Source: Flavobacteriales bacterium UBA7382
GTDB taxonomy: Bacteria > Bacteroidota > Bacteroidia > Flavobacteriales_D > Sanyastnellaceae
Direction of reading: 5' to 3'
DNA length: 7,750 bases
Assembly (NCBI GenBank): GCA_002469765.1
Contig: DKNS01000089.1
Coordinates: forward strand, 2,435-10,184
Made by a program: the position numbers and the translations under genes. A model generated the notes under the pieces. It saw nothing but the letters and a program-made list of their open reading frames with translations, did not search any database and was not told where the DNA came from. How positions within the stretch are numbered: position 1 is the stretch's first letter; each line of letters begins with the position of its first letter. Positions 1 through 6,409 of this stretch are shown piece by piece.

Positions 1-65
1 ACCGGCAACACGGCGAGTTGCACCAGGATGGCCAAGGCCAGAAGAATCCAAGGAATGAGTTGCAT
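1..65 (-). CDS. N-terminal start of a membrane-protein gene, possibly signal peptidase I (truncated by window edge)
   Basis: Only the first 21 codons lie in the window. They begin with ATG at 65, two bases after the dapB stop codon, and read MQLIPWILLALAILVQLAVL followed by P. This is an almost wholly hydrophobic stretch, as expected for an N-terminal membrane segment or signal anchor. The tight spacing says it is translated from the same mRNA as dapB. In many Flavobacteriales, as I recall, the gene after dapB in the parA-parB-DUF5683-dapB cluster encodes signal peptidase I (LepB), whose N-terminus is also hydrophobic. That identity rests on gene order only, because no catalytic Ser or Lys motif is visible here. 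Any other small membrane protein remains possible. Confidence 0.55.
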   Translation of the reverse strand, partial: MQLIPWILLALAILVQLAVLP

Positions 66-67
66 GG

Positions 68-766
68 TCAGAAGAGGTCAGTCATGGTGTAAACGCCGTG
101 GTCGTTGGCAAGGTGTTTGGCCCAAGTCCATCGCAAGGCGAGGATTGCACCCTTCGCGAACCCTTGCCTGGATTTGGCTTTGTGTTGCAAAACAACGGCA
201 TCGTGGGCGGAGTTCCACGCCAACGTATGCCAACCCACCACGTCTCCCTTGCGCTCGGAGGACACAGCGACAGGATGGTGCCACCCCCCTTGCTCCATGT
301 GGGATTTCAAGGTCAGGGCGGTGCCTGAAGGGGCGTCTTTCTTGTTGGTGTGGTGCACCTCATGGATGGAGGCATCGTACCCTTCGAGCAGCGCAAATAC
401 GCGCCCGGCTTCCTGGGCGATGAGATTGGTGGCGTGGACCCCAGGGCTGAAGTTGGTGCTCCAGAACACGGACGTTCCACGCTCAGACGCTGCCGTCTTA
501 ACTGTGTCGAGATCTTGATGCCATCCTGTGGTGCCGGTCACCACGGGCACGCCCGCCTCGATGCACCGGCTCAGGTTGCCCAAGGCGGCCGTGGGCTCGG
601 TCGCCTCGAAAACGATGCCCTCTGGGGACCATGCCATGCCCGCTTGAACCTGGAGCCCCAGCGTTCCTCCGGCGTCGGACCAGGCGCGTGCCACGGCTTG
701 CCCCAGTTTGCCTGCACCCACCACTTCAAGGGGAGGCATGTTGAAAGGGAGGGGGAGTTGTGTCAT
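68..766 (-). CDS. dapB: 4-hydroxy-tetrahydrodipicolinate reductase (DapB)
   Basis: This cytoplasmic enzyme reduces 4-hydroxy-tetrahydrodipicolinate to tetrahydrodipicolinate with NAD(P)H, in the diaminopimelate/lysine pathway that feeds peptidoglycan. The 232-residue product has a Rossmann nucleotide loop GAGKLG at residues 17-22, GTTGW at 78-82, STNFSPG at 103-109, and the family signature EVHHTNKKDAPSGTA at 136-150. The signature contains the catalytic His pair (138-139) and the substrate-binding Lys (142). The C-terminal GFAKGA motif (202-207) is also present. It is shorter than the roughly 270-residue proteobacterial enzyme, as is usual in Bacteroidota. The ATG at 766 overlaps the DUF5683 stop codon (ATGA), which suggests coupled translation. 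A second in-frame ATG at 739 (Met10) lies three residues before the conserved fold and is a plausible alternative start. The nucleotide loop has Leu where Met is more usual. Confidence 0.95.
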   Translation of the reverse strand: MTQLPLPFNMPPLEVVGAGKLGQAVARAWSDAGGTLGLQVQAGMAWSPEGIVFEATEPTAALGNLSRCIEAGVPVVTGTTGWHQDLDTVKTAASERGTSVFWSTNFSPGVHATNLIAQEAGRVFALLEGYDASIHEVHHTNKKDAPSGTALTLKSHMEQGGWHHPVAVSSERKGDVVGWHTLAWNSAHDAVVLQHKAKSRQGFAKGAILALRWTWAKHLANDHGVYTMTDLF

Positions 767-1326
767 GGCAGTGGGTTTGGGCGACGGTGAAGCGACCAGG
801 TAAAGCGAAGTCCGGGCTTGCCGAAGACGGGGGTGAGCCCGGCGTTCAATTTGTCAGACGTGTCCAGTCCACGTAGCAAGGCGCCGGTGTTGGCATCCAA
901 CACCTGAAGGCCATGGGCCAACAATATGGACAGGATGCTGAGGTCTCGATTTCTCCGGTAAAAGAGGGCGCGCTCCTCCAGTTGGAACTCGGTGTAAAAG
1001 TTCCCGAATTCGTCGGTCAACACAGGTATTGTAGTGGGGTCGTCGTCGGTCAGGGCGATGAGGTCATCTAGGCTGGCTCGAAATTCTTCGACGTTGCCGT
1101 GGGTGGACCACACCGCGTACCCCAGGCCTCCCCACACGACGGGGACTTTCCAGATTTGCTTGTTCATGATTTGGCCCGTGCCAGGAAGACATGCGGCCCA
1201 AACGGTGGTTCGCTTCACCCGCAAAGAGGTGCTGTCAGGCAAGGCCTCTTGGCCGTTCGCCGTCAGGGTGCACGTCATGCCCCAGGTTAAAACGAGCGCT
1301 CCAATCCAGGCACAGGCAAACTTCAA
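763..1326 (-). CDS. DUF5683 domain-containing exported or membrane protein
   Basis: This 187-residue protein of unknown function matches the DUF5683 family, which is found in Bacteroidota and often encoded between parB and dapB. I chose the TTG at 1326. It overlaps the parB stop as TTGA, gives an ideal signal peptide (Lys-Phe start, hydrophobic core, end near residues 23-26), and avoids a long Arg/Pro-rich extension that would be read inside parB. Family hallmarks are LPGTGQI at 47-53, a hydrophobic segment VPVVWGGLGYAVW at 61-73, and FYRRNRDLSILSILL at 122-136, followed by a helix ending near LDA (143-145). The pattern suggests an inner-membrane or periplasm-facing protein with one or two hydrophobic segments. 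An ATG at 1278 (codon 17) would destroy the signal peptide. An open frame extends upstream to 1554, but that part is a shadow of parB. Biochemical role unknown. Confidence 0.85.
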   Translation of the reverse strand: MKFACAWIGALVLTWGMTCTLTANGQEALPDSTSLRVKRTTVWAACLPGTGQIMNKQIWKVPVVWGGLGYAVWSTHGNVEEFRASLDDLIALTDDDPTTIPVLTDEFGNFYTEFQLEERALFYRRNRDLSILSILLAHGLQVLDANTGALLRGLDTSDKLNAGLTPVFGKPGLRFTWSLHRRPNPLP

Positions 1327-2255
1327 TGCAAACCGAGTTTGTTCAAGATGGATTCCAGGTCCACGAGGTCTTGGTATTTTACGGTGATTTGGCCTCCTCC
1401 CTTGGGGGTCCGATGGATTCCAAGCTTGGCGTGGGTGTCGCTCAGCCGCATTCGAAGCCGGTCCAAGGCCAGGGTCTCGTCTTCTCGGACGGCGAGCCTC
1501 TCGCTCGGTGTTTTTGCTGACATGGTGCTTGGCGTTTTCAGCGCTTTCACCCACGATTCGAGTTCCCGGACACTTGCACCTTCCAAAACGGTTTTTTCTG
1601 CCAGAGCCAACTGTTGATGCAGGGCCTCGCTTCCTGACAATCCAGCAAGTGCCTTGGCATGTCCGAGTCCCAAGTCGCCCTCCCGCAACATGTGTTGTAT
1701 GCGAACGGGCAAGTCCAAGGCGCGCAAGTGGTTGGTCACCGAGGAACGAGCCTTGCCGACGCGCTTGCCCATTTCTTGCTGTGTCAACCCGCAGTCTTCC
1801 ATCAATTGCTTGTAGCTCAGTGCCACTTCAAGTGGGTTCAGATCTTCGCGCTGGATGTTTTCAACAAGAGCCATCTCCAACAAGGTCTGGTCGTCGGCTT
1901 CGCGCACGTATGCCGGCAGGGCGTCAAGCCCGACCATCTGGGCGGCACGAAATCGCCGTTCGCCGGAGATGATTTGAAACTTCGAGGCACGTATCCTGCG
2001 AAGGGTGATTGGTTGAATGATGCCCAGCGATTCAATGCTTTCGGCCAGCGCCCTCAGCCCCGCTTCGTCAAATTCTTGTCTAGGTTGGTTCGGGTTCGCT
2101 TCGATGTCGGCGATGGGCACCTGCCGCACTGCTGAGGTTGGTCTTGCTCGGCCTGCGGCAATGGGGGGAGAGGATGACGGCGCGGTGGGGCGGACATCGC
2201 TCGGATGACCCAACAAGGCATCTAGACCACGGCCGAGCCCTTTACTGGGCGCCAT
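1323..2255 (-). CDS. parB: ParB family chromosome-partitioning protein
   Basis: ParB binds parS sites near the replication origin, loads as a CTP-dependent sliding clamp, and works with ParA to segregate the chromosome. The 310-residue product has the complete chromosomal ParB layout. There is a short N-terminal box GLGRGLDALLG (6-16), whose relatives contact ParA, then a Ser/Pro/Ala-rich linker (about 20-45). The ParB/Srx nucleotide-binding domain carries NPNQPR (54-59), GERRFRAA (98-105) and ENIQREDLNP (132-141). A helix-turn-helix covers about 156-182, GHAKAL lies at 198-203, and a C-terminal dimerisation domain covers about 260-310. Its ATG lies inside the end of parA (14-base overlap), and its stop overlaps the next start. 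Nothing is missing, so it should be functional. I found no parS-like palindrome in the window. Confidence 0.97.
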   Translation of the reverse strand: MAPSKGLGRGLDALLGHPSDVRPTAPSSSPPIAAGRARPTSAVRQVPIADIEANPNQPRQEFDEAGLRALAESIESLGIIQPITLRRIRASKFQIISGERRFRAAQMVGLDALPAYVREADDQTLLEMALVENIQREDLNPLEVALSYKQLMEDCGLTQQEMGKRVGKARSSVTNHLRALDLPVRIQHMLREGDLGLGHAKALAGLSGSEALHQQLALAEKTVLEGASVRELESWVKALKTPSTMSAKTPSERLAVREDETLALDRLRMRLSDTHAKLGIHRTPKGGGQITVKYQDLVDLESILNKLGLH

Positions 2256-3054
2256 GGCTGATGTACTTGTCCTCAGTCCTCATTTGTGTCATCTCGTTCT
2301 TCTGAAGGATTTCGCGTGCGAGGTTCAGATAGTTGATGGATCCTTTGCACGATGCGTCGTGCAGGATGATGCTCTCTCCATGGCTCGGGGCTTCCCCGAG
2401 GCGGGTGTTGCGGTGAATGACGGTGTTCAAGACGAGATCCTGAAAGTGGGTGCGCACTTCTTCCACAACTTGGTTTGCCAAGCGCAAACGGGTGTCGTAC
2501 ATGGTCAGCAAGATGCCTTCCACTGCAAGCGATGGATTGAGTTGCGTTTGCACAATTTTGACGGTGTTCAGCAGCTTGCCTAGCCCTTCGAGGGCGAAGT
2601 ACTCACACTGGACGGGGATCATGACGCTGTCTGCAGCCGTGAGTGCATTCAGGGTGAGCAGGCCCAGGCTTGGCGAGCAATCCAGCACAATGAAATCATA
2701 GTCGTCCCGAGCGTCCTCCAGCACTTGCCGCAATTTGCGTTCCCGCTGGTCGGCGTGCACCAACTCAATTTCGGCGCCGACCAAGTCGAGGTTGGTGGGG
2801 AGCACGTCCAAGTTGGGAGAGGAGGAAGGGACAATGCAATCATGGAATGCAGCGTCTCCAGAAAGCACCTCGTAGCTCCCATGAACCACTTGTCGTGGAT
2901 CTACGCCGACACCGCTCGATGCGTTGGCTTGAGGGTCGAGGTCCACGAGAAGGGTTTTGTATTCCAGCACACCTAAACATGCCCCTAGATTGATGGCCGT
3001 GGTGGTCTTGCCAACCCCTCCTTTTTGGTTTGCTACAGCAATGATTTTTCCCAT
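2242..3054 (-). CDS. parA: ParA family chromosome-partitioning ATPase (Soj-like)
   Basis: This is a cytoplasmic, nucleoid-binding Walker ATPase that forms gradients driving ParB-parS complexes apart. The 270-residue product starts directly with the fold (MGKIIAVANQ). It has a deviant Walker A box KGGVGKTT (11-18) with the signature Lys, a switch/Walker A' motif DLDPQAN (38-44), and a Walker B strand FIVLDCSPSLG (121-131). The NTRLGEAPSHG motif (216-226) is typical of chromosomal Soj/ParA. There is no N-terminal DNA-binding extension, which argues for a chromosomal type rather than a plasmid P1-type ParA. It is the first gene of the tightly packed parA-parB-DUF5683-dapB unit. The 96-base gap upstream is the likely promoter region. 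The last residues (about 255-270) are not conserved and overlap the start of parB. Confidence 0.97.
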   Translation of the reverse strand: MGKIIAVANQKGGVGKTTTAINLGACLGVLEYKTLLVDLDPQANASSGVGVDPRQVVHGSYEVLSGDAAFHDCIVPSSSPNLDVLPTNLDLVGAEIELVHADQRERKLRQVLEDARDDYDFIVLDCSPSLGLLTLNALTAADSVMIPVQCEYFALEGLGKLLNTVKIVQTQLNPSLAVEGILLTMYDTRLRLANQVVEEVRTHFQDLVLNTVIHRNTRLGEAPSHGESIILHDASCKGSINYLNLAREILQKNEMTQMRTEDKYISHGAQ

Positions 3055-3080
3055 GACGCTCTGTCTCTTCGCGGTTTGAA

Positions 3081-3146
3081 CGAAGGTAGGGCCGAGATGG
3101 GGTGGCGGTGGGTGGAGTTATGCACACCCTCGCACCGCTTTATCAA
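3081..3146 (-). promoter_or_regulatory. Candidate promoter region of the parA operon
   Basis: The 96-base gap between the DUF3276 stop and the parA ATG is the only place in the left half where an operon promoter fits outside genes. Two weak candidates are visible on the minus strand. One is TTGATA (3146-3141), then 18 bases, then CATAAC (3122-3117), resembling a sigma-70 -35/-10 pair. The other is TACCTTCG (3088-3081), one mismatch from the Bacteroidota -7 motif TAnnTTTG, with no obvious -33 partner. Neither is strong. Readthrough from the DUF3276 gene is also possible. Confidence 0.25.
3105..3138 (-). repeat. Imperfect inverted repeat (hairpin) between the DUF3276 gene and parA
   Basis: Read on the minus strand, GCGGTG (3138-3133) and GGTG (3128-3125) pair with CACC (3114-3111) and CACCGC (3110-3105). 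This gives a 10-bp stem with a 4-base bulge on the 5' side and a 10-base loop. It begins 12 bases after the DUF3276 stop and is not followed by a T-run, so it is not a standard intrinsic terminator. It could protect the 3' end of the DUF3276 mRNA, act as an attenuator before parA, or be chance in GC-rich DNA. It overlaps the weak sigma-70-like promoter candidate. Confidence 0.35.
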
Positions 3147-3150
3147 GGAA

Positions 3151-3528
3151 TCAGAGGTCGTCGAAGGCGATGTCTTCTTCGCTGTTCGAGTCGTCTTTTT
3201 TGGGCGAATCTTCCTCTGTGGGAGCCTCATTTTCCTGAGCAGCGCGTTCGGCGATGGGGTCTCTATACTCTCCAGTCGCCATGAGTTCTTGGATCTTGTC
3301 CACGGCATCTAAGAAGCCTTCTTCGAACTTCTCAAAGTCTTCCCTGTACAAGAAGATTTTGTGCTTCGAATAGCTCACATTGCCATGGTCGTCGAAGCGC
3401 CGCTTGCTTTCTGTGATGGTCATGTACAGGTCCTTTCCGCGGGTGGCTTTGACGTCAAAAAAATAGGTGCGCTTGCCAGCCCGAACTGGGCGTGAGTACA
3501 ACTCGTCTTGGTTTTCGTAACTCGACAT
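3151..3528 (-). CDS. PUR family nucleic-acid-binding protein (DUF3276)
   Basis: This 125-residue protein matches the DUF3276 family, small PUR-alpha-like proteins common in Bacteroidota and related to the spirochaete protein BpuR, which binds DNA and RNA. The conserved core runs from about residue 10 to 82. It has LYSRPVRAGKRTYFFDVKAT (10-29), then LYMTITESKRRF (34-45), then a second beta strand and helix with KHKIFLYREDFEKFEEGFLDA (55-75). That is the strand-rich then helical order of a single PUR repeat. The tail after residue 97 is strongly acidic (Glu/Asp/Ser) and probably disordered. It likely acts in the cytoplasm by binding single-stranded or structured nucleic acid, but its target cannot be read from sequence. 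The ATG at 3528 gives the family's usual N-terminus. It sits alone between a secreted-protein gene and the parA operon, with structured gaps on both sides. Confidence 0.92.
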   Translation of the reverse strand: MSSYENQDELYSRPVRAGKRTYFFDVKATRGKDLYMTITESKRRFDDHGNVSYSKHKIFLYREDFEKFEEGFLDAVDKIQELMATGEYRDPIAERAAQENEAPTEEDSPKKDDSNSEEDIAFDDL

Positions 3529-3533
3529 GATGG

Positions 3534-3543
3534 TGAGATCTCA
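3534..3543. repeat. 10-base perfect palindrome TGAGATCTCA before the DUF3276 start codon
   Basis: TGAGATCTCA is its own reverse complement and ends 5 bases before the DUF3276 ATG. It therefore covers the position where a ribosome-binding site would lie. It could be an operator or a translational control element, but a 10-base palindrome is short enough to occur by chance. No purine-rich Shine-Dalgarno sequence is visible here, which is normal for Bacteroidota. Confidence 0.3.
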
Positions 3544-3550
3544 AGGTTGC

Positions 3551-3570
3551 TTGCCCTGAAGATAGGGCAA
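3551..3570 (-). terminator. Hairpin after the PKD-repeat gene, possible terminator
   Basis: On the minus strand, TTGCCCT (3570-3564) pairs perfectly with AGGGCAA (3557-3551) around the 6-base loop ATCTTC. Alternative outer pairing of GGTT with AACC (3548-3545) could lengthen the stem. It starts 8 bases after the TAA stop of the large secreted-protein gene and lies 22 bases before the DUF3276 ATG. Its position fits a terminator or 3'-end stabiliser, but there is no T-run after it, so termination would be weak or factor-assisted. It could equally act in the leader of the DUF3276 mRNA. Confidence 0.5.
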
Positions 3571-3578
3571 ACCCCAAC

Positions 3579-6350
3579 TTATCGCGCAAGCGTCAAGTGG
3601 CCAGCCATCTCACGTGGGTACCCGATTTGGTCGAAGTAAGCCACGTAGAACAGGTACACCCCGTCCGGGCAATAGTGCAGCCCATCTTCGCCAAGTTGGC
3701 CCATCCAAGGTTGGTCAGGGTCAAAGCTCTCAAAGACCAATTCACCCCAACGGTTGGTGATGCGCAAGTGGTATTGGCTGACGCCACTGACAACGGGCAG
3801 CCAGACGTCGTTGATGCCGTCTCCGTCTGGTGTGAAGGCTGTCGGGGCGTAGAAGACTGACCCGGCCACGCTGACCTCGCCTGTGGCTGTGGCTGCACAT
3901 CCGAAGTCGTTCACAACCGTTTGGGTGATGGTGTAGGTGCCGCCGTCCTCGTAGATGTATTGAACGTAACACCCCTCGAGACCATTGCCATCTCCGAAAT
4001 TGTAGTAGCAGTCCACTTCTTGGCTTCCGAGGTATTCCACCCAAACTTGAGGATTCAAGATGTCCACTTGGTTGGGGGTGATGTCCATGGCCGCTTGGGG
4101 CACCGGCAACACCTCAACCACGTCGGCCCCCACCAGTTCTAGACTGCGGGCGCAGAACCCACCTGTTTCCATTTCAAGGGTGATTGGAAACGTCCCGGCA
4201 GAGGTGTATTGATGGCTGGTGTTGGGGGAGTTGGAGGTGTTGCCATCCCCAAAGTGCCACGTGTATGTGGTGGGTGTCTCCGTGGTGCTCAGGTTGGTGA
4301 AGCTGACTGAATGGGGAGGACAACCTGAGTTGGGGCCTGCGTCGAACTGGATGGTAGGCTCAGCGATGGCGGTCACTGAAGCGCTGAACGTCTCCAAGCA
4401 TCCCGTAAGTCCAGGTACGTTGGCCGTCAAGCTCACTTCGTAGGTGCCCGGCTCGGCATAGATGAGCCCATTGACAACCTCGTCGTTGACCTCCGCAAAG
4501 GCCACTTCCCCTCCAAAGTCCCAAACATAGACCGTGTTTTCGTCCACCGACGCGACACCCGCCATGTTGAAATAATGGTCGTCGAAGCAATCGGGTGTGG
4601 GCGCCACAAATTCAGGTTCCAGCAAAAATTGAATTTCGACCTCTGCCGTGGCGTAGTTGGGGCAGCTGAAATCGGCACCTGCGCTCAAGGTAATGGTGTA
4701 GACGCCCGTGTCTGGGAAGGTATAGGTTGGGTTGGGGTCGGTGCTTGTCCCCGCGGGCAATCCACTTTGTCCGTCTCCAAAGTCCCAGATGTAGACTTCG
4801 GCATTTTCCGAGAGGTTGACAAAGTCAAATGTCAAGCCTGTGCAAAATTGATATTGATCTTCCACCATCGCCACGGGGTCCGCAGGGGAGTCGTAGCTGA
4901 ATGTCGCTTCCTCGGTGCATCCATGGTTGTCGATGTACACGGTGGCTTCCCAGAAAGATGCATTGCCGTAGTTGATGTTGGGGGGAGCTTCGAGGTTCGA
5001 CAACGCCGGGGACCCGATGCCAAAATCCCATTGGATGTCGGCAAACTCGTCGATGTTGTTGCCTTCCACGCTGAAGTCAAAAACCTCGTCTCCATCCTCG
5101 CAAGAGAATCCCTCCAAGACGATTTGGGGTTCCACAGGGGGGTAGACCATGTAGATGGCCTCCGAAGTGTCCGCACAAGGCCAGCCTGGATTCACCACCA
5201 AGGTCACAATGAAATCTCCAGCCGTGGGCCAGGTGTACGTGGGCTCGAATTCGTCGCTTACGTCCGTGGTCATGCCCGGCACCCCAAAGTCCCAGCTGAA
5301 GCTGGTGCCATTTTGTGAGTTGTTCTCCAAGGTGAGCGTTTCACCGATGCACAGTTGGGCTGGGGTTTGGTCCGCCACCAAAGACTGGATGTTGGGGTCG
5401 CACAAGGTGACGTTGAACTGAAAGTCCCGCATCGTTGAACTCAGGAGTTCGCCGTTGCGGTATTCGGACACGCAGATGCCGATGGCATATTGTCCCGGTT
5501 GGGTCGGCATGCCCGTGATCACGCCTGTCACAGGGTCGATGTCCATGGCGGGGTTGGAGGCGATAGGGTACGTGGCGCTGTACCCGTTTAAATAAGGCAC
5601 ATCGTTGTGTGGCGGGGGCGCCGGGGGGTTGGGGACAGGGCTGTCGAAACCGTTGCCGCCACCTGTGCCGCCACCGTCCAAGGGGGCGCACAAGGAATAC
5701 ACGAGTTCGTCTCCATCGGGGTCGATGGCGCTGTGGTCCCATAAGAAGTCAAAGTTGGCACACACTGCCACGGGAGGCAACTCTTGGAAGACGGGAGAGC
5801 TGTTGCTCGGTGCGCCTGCGCCTTGGCCTGTGCCTGGGACGTGCGTCAATAAAGTGGCGCCAGGGTTCTCGGTACCACCAAAGTTCTGCAGGTTGCTGAT
5901 GGAGGGGTTCCTGCAGCACCGTTGCCACAGCAAATCCCATCCGTAGGCGTTGGCAGGCAGCATCACGGTGGTGCTGTAAATGGCCTGCTCAATGCACAAG
6001 TCTGGGGGCGGGGTGCCGCATGGATTGCCAAGCACGACGGGCACATTGGACACGTTGGATTGACTCAGTGGAATGGTGAGCACATCGTTGAATCCAATGG
6101 CGCCGGCCCCGTTCCACATACCGACGTAAACCTGGTCGTCAAACCCGGTGCCAAGGGTGTTGGCAGGTCCGCAATCCCGGTACACTTTTAAAGTGACCAG
6201 GTATTGGTCCCCTCCAAGGTGCGTGTAATAAATCTCACCTCCCACCAAATGGGTGGCGTCTGCGGTCAAGCTCATCAACCCGACGCTGGCGGCGCACAGA
6301 AATTTCAGAAGTCGTATCAGTTTCAAAGGATTGAATGAGGGAGCTTTCAC
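3579..6350 (-). CDS. Secreted multi-PKD-repeat protein with T9SS type-B (gliding motility-associated) C-terminal domain
   Basis: This large surface or extracellular protein is 923 residues from the GTG at 6350. Residues 1-32 form a signal peptide (Lys/Arg-rich start, hydrophobic core, end near DA). The N-terminal module (about 33-320) opens with THLVGGEIYY and contains WQRCCRN (142-148), a cadherin/Ig-like DPDGDELVYSLC segment (210-221) and a Gly/Pro-rich linker (about 226-250); this layout is common in large Bacteroidota surface proteins. Six PKD-like repeats follow, with WDFG or similar cores at about 353, 441, 522, 610, 698 (WHFGDG) and 783 (YNFGDG). The last 90 residues are a canonical type-B sorting domain: FTPDGDGIND (839-848), ITNRWGELVFES (864-875), CPDGVY (894-899) and a terminal LTLAR. 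Its likely role is adhesion or surface display after T9SS export; the ligand is unknown. Frame open to 6569 upstream overlaps the previous gene and lacks a signal peptide. A TTG at 6326 is the other credible start. Confidence 0.93.
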   Translation of the reverse strand: MKAPSFNPLKLIRLLKFLCAASVGLMSLTADATHLVGGEIYYTHLGGDQYLVTLKVYRDCGPANTLGTGFDDQVYVGMWNGAGAIGFNDVLTIPLSQSNVSNVPVVLGNPCGTPPPDLCIEQAIYSTTVMLPANAYGWDLLWQRCCRNPSISNLQNFGGTENPGATLLTHVPGTGQGAGAPSNSSPVFQELPPVAVCANFDFLWDHSAIDPDGDELVYSLCAPLDGGGTGGGNGFDSPVPNPPAPPPHNDVPYLNGYSATYPIASNPAMDIDPVTGVITGMPTQPGQYAIGICVSEYRNGELLSSTMRDFQFNVTLCDPNIQSLVADQTPAQLCIGETLTLENNSQNGTSFSWDFGVPGMTTDVSDEFEPTYTWPTAGDFIVTLVVNPGWPCADTSEAIYMVYPPVEPQIVLEGFSCEDGDEVFDFSVEGNNIDEFADIQWDFGIGSPALSNLEAPPNINYGNASFWEATVYIDNHGCTEEATFSYDSPADPVAMVEDQYQFCTGLTFDFVNLSENAEVYIWDFGDGQSGLPAGTSTDPNPTYTFPDTGVYTITLSAGADFSCPNYATAEVEIQFLLEPEFVAPTPDCFDDHYFNMAGVASVDENTVYVWDFGGEVAFAEVNDEVVNGLIYAEPGTYEVSLTANVPGLTGCLETFSASVTAIAEPTIQFDAGPNSGCPPHSVSFTNLSTTETPTTYTWHFGDGNTSNSPNTSHQYTSAGTFPITLEMETGGFCARSLELVGADVVEVLPVPQAAMDITPNQVDILNPQVWVEYLGSQEVDCYYNFGDGNGLEGCYVQYIYEDGGTYTITQTVVNDFGCAATATGEVSVAGSVFYAPTAFTPDGDGINDVWLPVVSGVSQYHLRITNRWGELVFESFDPDQPWMGQLGEDGLHYCPDGVYLFYVAYFDQIGYPREMAGHLTLAR
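3863..5393 (-). repeat. Array of six PKD-like repeats inside the secreted-protein gene
   Basis: Within residues about 320-830 a core of WDFG/WHFG/YNFG type recurs six times, at spacings of 88, 81, 88, 88 and 85 residues. At the DNA level the plus strand shows variants of ccaaagtccca near 5284, 5020, 4779, 4516 and 4250. The rest of each repeat has diverged strongly, so this is an old protein-domain array rather than a recent DNA duplication. PKD domains are beta-sandwich folds that often act as spacers or binding modules in extracellular proteins. Confidence 0.75.
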
Positions 6351-6358
6351 GGCGACAT

Positions 6359-6366
6359 CAAAAGTA
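6359..6366 (-). promoter_or_regulatory. Bacteroidota-type -7 promoter motif TACTTTTG before the PKD-repeat gene
   Basis: TACTTTTG (6366-6359, minus strand) matches the Bacteroidota housekeeping -7 consensus TAnnTTTG exactly and lies in the 59-base gap between the two secreted-protein genes. No convincing -33 TTG element is found upstream; a GC-rich palindrome occupies that place. If it is used, transcription would begin near 6352-6355, only a few bases before the GTG at 6350. That implies either a nearly leaderless mRNA or initiation at the TTG at 6326. Confidence 0.4.
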
Positions 6367-6384
6367 CGAGTCGTGGTGAAGTAA

Positions 6385-6396
6385 CGTCGGCCGACG
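6385..6396. repeat. 12-base perfect palindrome CGTCGGCCGACG between the two secreted-protein genes
   Basis: This perfect 12-base palindrome begins 13 bases after the stop of the upstream gene and ends 18 bases before the TACTTTTG motif. It therefore lies about where a -33 element would be. It could be an operator for a dimeric regulator. As RNA it would form only a 4-bp stem with a GGCC loop, so it is unlikely to be a terminator. Chance is possible in GC-rich DNA, but two such palindromes in two short gaps are noticeable. Confidence 0.35.
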
Positions 6397-6409
6397 GGAA
6401 AAGGTTGAC

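Noticed and set aside
1327..1554. Upstream extension of the DUF5683 frame into parB
   Set aside because: The extra 76 residues are Arg/Pro-rich and low in family character, and would be read across the conserved C-terminal domain of parB. The TTG at 1326 explains the protein better.
4575..5318. A 247-codon open frame on the plus strand, antisense to the PKD-repeat gene
   Set aside because: It lies wholly inside a well-supported gene on the other strand, has no recognisable motif, and is an expected by-product of GC-rich codon use. Several shorter plus-strand frames (for example 350-790, 1508-1972, 1659-2135 and 5605-5946) were rejected for the same reason.
3863..5393. Recurring ccaaagtccca on the plus strand as a possible DNA repeat element
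   Set aside because: Each copy encodes the WDFG core of a PKD-like domain in the same frame, and the flanks are not alike. It reflects protein-domain periodicity, not a DNA element.
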